Positions 58,300 to 64,000 of a DNA stretch of 64,000 nt are shown here, one piece after another. The notes beneath the pieces were generated by a model, which worked only from the letters and a program-made list of their open reading frames with translations, ran no database searches and was not told the DNA's origin. The translations under genes were made by a program, and so were the position numbers. Origin of the DNA: Holothuria scabra (lineage: Eukaryota > Echinodermata > Holothuroidea > Aspidochirotida > Holothuriidae); assembly GCA_037179385.1 (NCBI GenBank), contig CM074185.1, positions 50,657,000 to 50,720,999 on the forward strand, in the 5' to 3' direction. Positions within the stretch are counted from its first letter, which is position 1. Every line of letters begins with the position of its first letter.

Positions 58300-60720
58300 T
58301 ATATGGTATGGTACAGGAGTATACAATCATGGCAGCTTTGTTTAACCTATTTAACAAACAATGTAGTGATTGATGTTATACTCATGGTTTTATGATAATG
58401 TGTTGCAGGTAAAAACATTTTAGCAGTTGAAATAGTCCAGAAAATTTTACCTCTCAATCAAACCTAGGGACCTGTAAACATGCTGACAGCAGTCATTAAT
58501 ATTGCAAAGAAATTAAAAGATAAAGTCAGACTCAATAAAGTCGTAAAAGATTACGGCTAACAGATGGATGGGCTTTTAATTGCTTGTCAAATGTTTGAAT
58601 GACAATCAATATTTCAATTAGTAAAGCTTCAGTGCAGCCCCACATGTAAGTGAATGAAGCATTCATGACTGGATTTGTTACAAATGAAGAGAACTGGTGT
58701 CAAATTCAGACAAGTCGCAATGTGCTTTGAAGGGTGCACACACAGTATTATTGGCTTTGCACTGTATTGGGAAACATTTCTAGTTTTGAGGTGCATTCTA
58801 CAATAATTTTACTACATCTGCATTAAAGGAACAGTCTGCAACGGCCCCTGAAAAAGTTTTTTGCAAAGACATTGGACATCAAATGGAAATGAAGATTAAT
58901 GTCTTTGTTTGGTGATGTAACAGTTTAAAAAAAGTGTTCATAGTTTGATGTTTGTTTCTGCTCACTGAATAGTATTACTGTTGTTTGTAGGAATTATTAA
59001 AAGTGGGCAATAATATGTATTTGAACAAAGACCTTTACAATGGGTTATTTAATTTACAGACTGGTGTAATTCATTCCTACAGTATCTGTACGAGTTGTGT
59101 AGGAATAAAGTTTATGCAAGTTTCCCGTAACTTTTTCTGCTATGTGAGGTCCCTGTGAAGGTGACTGTTGCGGAAGGGGGTTAGGAACAAACAAAAACTG
59201 AGAATTTAAGGACAATAGACAAAGCTCTTTTCAGGGCTGTAAATTCATTGTATGATTGTTTGCAACTTGAGTAAAGATATCAGGGTCATCCACCCTCCAT
59301 CTCTCTACATTACCAACTCATCTGCTTAGAGATCCAAACTCTGGTTTTGGAATCATAAACTGGGTATCTGTTATCAAATCCAATTAAATTTGATTTCTGT
59401 GAACATGGCTAATTTATTCCCAATTGACATATGAACACTTCTTTGCGTAATTAAAGGCTTCCTGTTCATAATCTAAACAAAAGGTTAACTCTGCAATCAC
59501 TGGATATTTGAATGACTTATCTGCTGTGATAATAGGTTGTGTAATCAACTGGAAAAAGTTCTTCACAGGCCAGGGTTTAAGTGCTATTCTGGAAGTGATA
59601 GTGATCTTTTACAACAAATAAATGAACAGATAAGGAGGATTTTATTACACCCGACCTCCCCTTTGTGAGGTCTGGTCAGAATGTCCTTATTTTTAAGCAA
59701 GTGAAATCATAATGAACTCTCCTTCTCCCCGTCCCAGCCCTCCATGTACAGTATTCTTATCCTCAATTTTATTTTCCATTGTATTTTATTGTCCATTATT
59801 TGCCTATGTTTTATCCATGTGGAAGTATGACAACCTTTTTCCTCATGATAACATCACTGAAATTTAGTACTTTGAGACTAATTAAAAGCCATTTATGTCC
59901 ATGGGTGTTTTCATCATTAAACTACTGTACCTTGAAGAATGAAGAATAAATCACTATGGAAGACAATATACACCTTATCTTTTTCCTGAAAGAATGGCCT
60001 TCCCAATCAATGCAATCATATAATACCATCTGTGATTGGCTGAAATATTAGCGTTACTCTAGATATTCTGTACTGTGTACTTACCCCCTGTAGAAATTGA
60101 AGCGTCCTCAGTTTATAACCTTTTAATTGCTATAAAATATGATGTCTGTGAGTACTTTAACCCCTGAGAATCTTGTAAAAAAGCTTTACTGTATCAGTTC
60201 AATGTAGGTGGGAAAAATTTAATGAACTTATGATATTCTACAGTAACAATTTGAACTAGCAAAAATGAAAAACATAAAAGTATCTAGCTCCATAATCCAA
60301 AAAAAATTTCAGCCTCAAATGTATGGTTTAAATGTCCAAGGTAGCTACTACGTAATTCCTGCATGTAGTCAACACTACATATTTCTTCCACAAAGCAGGA
60401 TCCAGTTCTGTAAAAGGTTCAAAATAATCCATGGTGGATAAGAAAATCAAAAATATTTGCAAGGCAGAAGACCCATCATACAACAATCTGCAGTACATTT
60501 GTGAGCTCTACGATGTATTTTTCTTCAGTATGTCTTGGTATAGTACTTATGCCATTGCCTAACATGTAGCATATGTGCACTGTGAACCTATCCTATACAC
60601 CTGCATTTCTGCAACCTTAATGAGTATTTTTTTTATTTTTTTTTGTTTTTATTTTAATTCCCAAGACCCTGCCAATATTTTGTTTGTTCTGGAACATGCT
60701 TTATAAGGATGCAGCAACAT
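58300..60720. other. Non-coding stretch, no gene recognised
   Basis: AT-rich sequence. A TTAAAGGAACAGTCTGC word at about 58825 resembles the end of a TTAA-type element, but no partner end was found. No supported exon. Confidence 0.35.
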
Positions 60721-60726
60721 ATTACC

Positions 60727-61132
60727 CAGGACTTGAAAATTTTTTTAATGGCTTGTTGCCCTATCGGACAACCTATTTTTTAAATTAGTAGTTTTTGGTC
60801 ACCCAAAATAGCTTTATTGTTGCCCAAATGAAGAAAATATCAAAAGATAAAGGGAATTAGGAAATCATGGTAATGTTTTGTTATTTAATAACTTTGTTGG
60901 CCCATGGCATAACAGTAACAATCACTGTAGCAAGCATTGAGAGGTACAGTACATTGAGAAAGTAGTGTTATTACAATAGTTAATAGAAAACTTCCAACAC
61001 AGTGATGATCTGTCCGCACAGTCACTTGAGGTGCCCAGTCAGGCATGTTCTACTGTGCAATTCATTAATTTTTGTTGCCCAAGCCATAGACAAGATGCCC
61101 TTGTGCACTTGTACCCCATTTTTCGAGCCCTG
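60727..61132. mobile_element. GGTTGTCC-family inverted-repeat element, copy 3 (diverged)
   Basis: Starts CAGGACTTGAAAATTTTTT and ends AAATGGGG-side complement TTTTTCGAGCCCTG, flanked by ATTACC on both sides. CTATCGGACAACC and GTTGCCC words remain of the GGTTGTCC pattern. It is the most diverged of the three copies. Confidence 0.65.
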
Positions 61133-61379
61133 ATTACCCCATGACAGAGTTTCATAATCTACAACAGTAAAAACTAAAAAGAAGTGGCAAAATTTCCCCA
61201 TATGTGTTAGTGTTGCATGATCCTGCAAAAGAAACATCATAACTCTACATTCCCAAATTTGATGAGTAATGCATATGGGGTTGATTCAATTAAACCTTGC
61301 TCTAATCGTAATTGAACTCAAATAAAACAACACACACTCACACAATAATGTATTTCTATTTACTGTACCAACTTCATTC

Positions 61380-61565
61380 TAGTGTCCATAATTTTCTAAA
61401 ATAGTAGAGGTTCCAGGGACTTCAACCCATCTTTTCCCACTGGGGTGGTGCCCCTTGAACCCCACCAGGGGCCCTAAGGTGGACCCTGGTTGAAGTGGGG
61501 AGTGGGAATGTTTGGCGATCCCCTGGAGCCTACGCTGTCCTAACTCCGCAGGAAACCCTGAACTC
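61380..61565. repeat. GC-rich dispersed repeat fragment
   Basis: CCACTGGGGTGGTGCCCCTT, GAACCCCACCAGGGGCCC and GGTGGACCCTGGTTGAAG form a GC-rich block with internal inverted words, unlike the AT-rich flanks. Unclassified. Confidence 0.4.
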
Positions 61566-61569
61566 ATAG

Positions 61570-62850
61570 GTCAAAACTGTATGTTTTGTATGCTTTCTCA
61601 TTCAGTTCATCAGCTAAGTCCATGGCTGAGGGTTTCTGCCAGTAGAGAAGAAATTTCCAGACATGCTTTTCTATTTGTGTTCACTCCGCTAAAGCAATTA
61701 GCACTCTGTAGAATGTCCACAATTTATCCTTGTGACTTGTTTTTATTACTTTTTATTTTTTTGAAGTAGACCAGTTTTCAGGTCAGCCTCTAAGAAATGT
61801 GTAAAAGTGGGCAGGAACATCTTAGGGTTGTGAGAAACCAAATTTTAAATTGACTTATGTGAAGAGAAGAGATTGAAATTCTAGAAATAAAAAAAAAATT
61901 TAAAAACTAGAAATTGAACTTCCTTGGAAGGTTTCCTTTGTCTGTATTGAAAAGTATAATATTAGTTACATCAGCCAGCTGCAATCTATAAAATTCATAT
62001 TTCCTATTGTAAAGGCAACTTTTTAAAAAAAAAAAAACTTTCTGGGCTGTAAAACCCACTTACTCTCTCCCACTCACTGATCTGAGTATTTGGTGACACC
62101 ATTTCCCCTTTCAGCCAATAAAGTAAGTGTAAAAATTATATATCCTAGCCTATGGCTGCATGTGAGAGTTTGTGATACAAGGAATCGCATGAATCATCAT
62201 CGATCATGTTCAATGCTAATCTATTCCAGTAGTGCAGTATATTCACACCAGAGATTCCAAGTGCAGGTCGTAATGGATAAACTGTTTTCCTGATGATGCT
62301 ATAAAATATTACCAGGTCTGCTAGGAGAAGACCAAACTCACACACAATGTAATATGTGAAGTCGTCTCTTATGTTCTCTTTAATGCTTATGTGTGGCATT
62401 TGGGGACTAGGGATTTGCCATCTTGAGCAGTCAAAACCGGCAGTGTTTATATATATAGAGTATATAACATGTTTTTATGTACTATTTTATGCCGTTATTT
62501 CAGTGTCATAAACTTTATAATTAAATTTAATGCCTTTCATCCAGTTGATCTAACCACAAGGGGGCATAGAGAGGCTATTTGGTGTTTAATAATTTTATGT
62601 AAATTTTTATATTATTTATCAGACTTAATAGTGAGTATAAGAGTATTCATAGTGAGAGAGTGCACAATTTCCTGCCATACTATGTATTCCTAATGACAGT
62701 CTCTCCCCACTCACAGATTTTGTAAGTAAAATGCATTGGGATTAATTTTAAAATTTTGTTCTTTTGAGTCCTGAAGTTAGTTACAGTGGCTGGGTAGATG
62801 AGGTTTTATTAATTCAGAGCTCGGTTTAAGTCAGGCCCCTTGTTTCTGTT
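61570..62850. other. Non-coding stretch, no gene recognised
   Basis: AT-rich, with A-runs and T-runs. No exon or repeat ends supported. Confidence 0.35.
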
Positions 62851-62854
62851 TTAG

Positions 62855-63012
62855 ATCACTGGCTTGTTTTCCCTACTCCATTGTTTAGGTTGAACCCCAA
62901 GCACAATGAATGACAGTATAGCTTTCATTTTTAAAGTTTCAGTTGACCTGGCTATATGAGTCAAACTGCAGACCTCGAAAGTGGATGCCCTTAAAGTCAC
63001 TTGACCATAAGT
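62855..63012 (-). repeat. tRNA-derived SINE family 1, copy E
   Basis: Contains ACTGGCTTGTTTTCCCTACTCC, CCCAAGCACAATG and GACCTGGCTATATGAGTC as in copies A, B and D, with the A-box end represented by AGTCACTTGACCATAAG. An ATGA insertion is visible in the AATGAATGACAGT segment. Confidence 0.65.
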
Positions 63013-63019
63013 TCTGAAA

Positions 63020-64000
63020 AAAGATCATCATACTGTACCAGTCTAGTGGTACTTACACAACAAGAGATGTATACTGTCATGCTTGAACTTTTTGACATTG
63101 TTGCCACACTACAAGCCTGATATTCTATAACTAACTTCTATATTGGCATGCAAGCATTGGATGAAAGCACATTTTTCCAGGGTTCTTTAGCTACTGAAAT
63201 AACCAAATTCCTGAGGACTGATTCTTGCTCCAGTAAAGTAATTTATTTAGTATTTATTAATAGTTCTTTGTTTCTAGTGTGATTCCAATGATTATTCAAT
63301 CCAGGCTCAATGCTACAGTAGGTTTAAACAGTCAAGGCTAAAACACTGTTTTTGTGCTAAAGTCCAGTCCGATTTATCGCACTCTTTTGTGGCTATTTCC
63401 GTAATTGCACTGTTCCAGTATTTTCAGGGTAGTATAAGTGCAGTATTAATTATTTCTCTGATTCCAATCAGGTATAAAGAAGATGATCAACCTTAAAGTG
63501 GTATATTGAGTTGGTTTTCGAAATTCACAGAATTTTTCCACATCTGTAAAGTTTTCTTTTACGTAAACGTACTGTACCCTACTATGCTGCATATTGCACT
63601 ATGCTGAAATACAAATGGTCCAGTGTATTCTCTACAAATATATTTAACGAGTACCTAACAGTTCGATGCAGTTTTTGAAATTTGTGACAGACAAATTTTC
63701 AAATCATGTGAAAACTGTTATATGCCAGGATATGCAAACAAGATTAAAAACTGCACCTTTTGTTGTATTACTACTGGATGTGACACTTGACTATTTTAGT
63801 TTTAAATCAGCATCTTCATGTCATGTTGCCCTTGGACACGTCATTCAATTGTTCAGATATCAACTCAACATGTCCCTTTAAGCTATTTATAGTGCATTTA
63901 TACATGATAGAAGAATTAAGCTTGGGGAATCACTGGGAAAAACAACAAAATCACCCTTTTGGAAGCATGACAACATGAAGACAAACATATGTCAGAAACA
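63020..64000. other. Non-coding stretch, no gene recognised
   Basis: No supported exon. Frames of 63-71 codons at the right edge have no motif. The window may end within an intron. Confidence 0.35.

Overview
The window is eukaryotic, AT-rich, intron/intergenic DNA. It has no dense gene array, no operons and no ribosome-binding sites. It carries many short dispersed repeats, tRNA-derived SINEs, palindromic DNA-transposon derivatives and tandem arrays. The style (MetaSINE-like segments, abundant TTAA-flanked elements, a period-145 array built on AGGTCAAAGGTCA) suggests a marine invertebrate, possibly an echinoderm. That assignment is an impression, not a demonstration. Most open frames of 60-150 codons are chance or lie inside repeats.

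Coding content is sparse. The best host exon is 54739-54816 (+): a good acceptor, an ATG, 25 codons and a consensus donor. A second is 4827-4984 (+), which ends like the last strand and helix of a PH domain. Weaker candidates are a minus-strand pair (19551-19731, 17912-17956) whose splice phases agree, and single plus-strand exons at 27636 and 40077. None gives a full gene, so introns must be long and the remaining exons unseen or outside.

The most interesting object is at 31605-34580: a 2,976-bp unit flanked by TTAA on both sides. Its inverted repeats are long and imperfect, and TGACGTCA sits about 215 bp from each end. It is richer in CpG than its surroundings and holds two exon-like blocks (32271-32356, 32735-33041) with compatible splice phase. 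The second is an acidic protein segment with a PYMFEP-type motif like that preceding the P2X7-type cysteine domain; it is interrupted by a one-base frameshift.

The rest is largely mobile-element debris: a 251-bp TTAA pair (6657, 24499), several other TTAA families, a CAGGG/CCCTG group with 5-6 bp target duplications (13640, 20382, 30420, 43805, 50455, 60727), a hAT-like element with an 8-bp duplication (56044), and five copies of one tRNA-derived SINE. One nested insertion (50455 inside 50362-51116) gives a relative age. Tandem arrays include 44713-46140 (period about 145) and 47365-47874 (27-bp unit, 19 copies).
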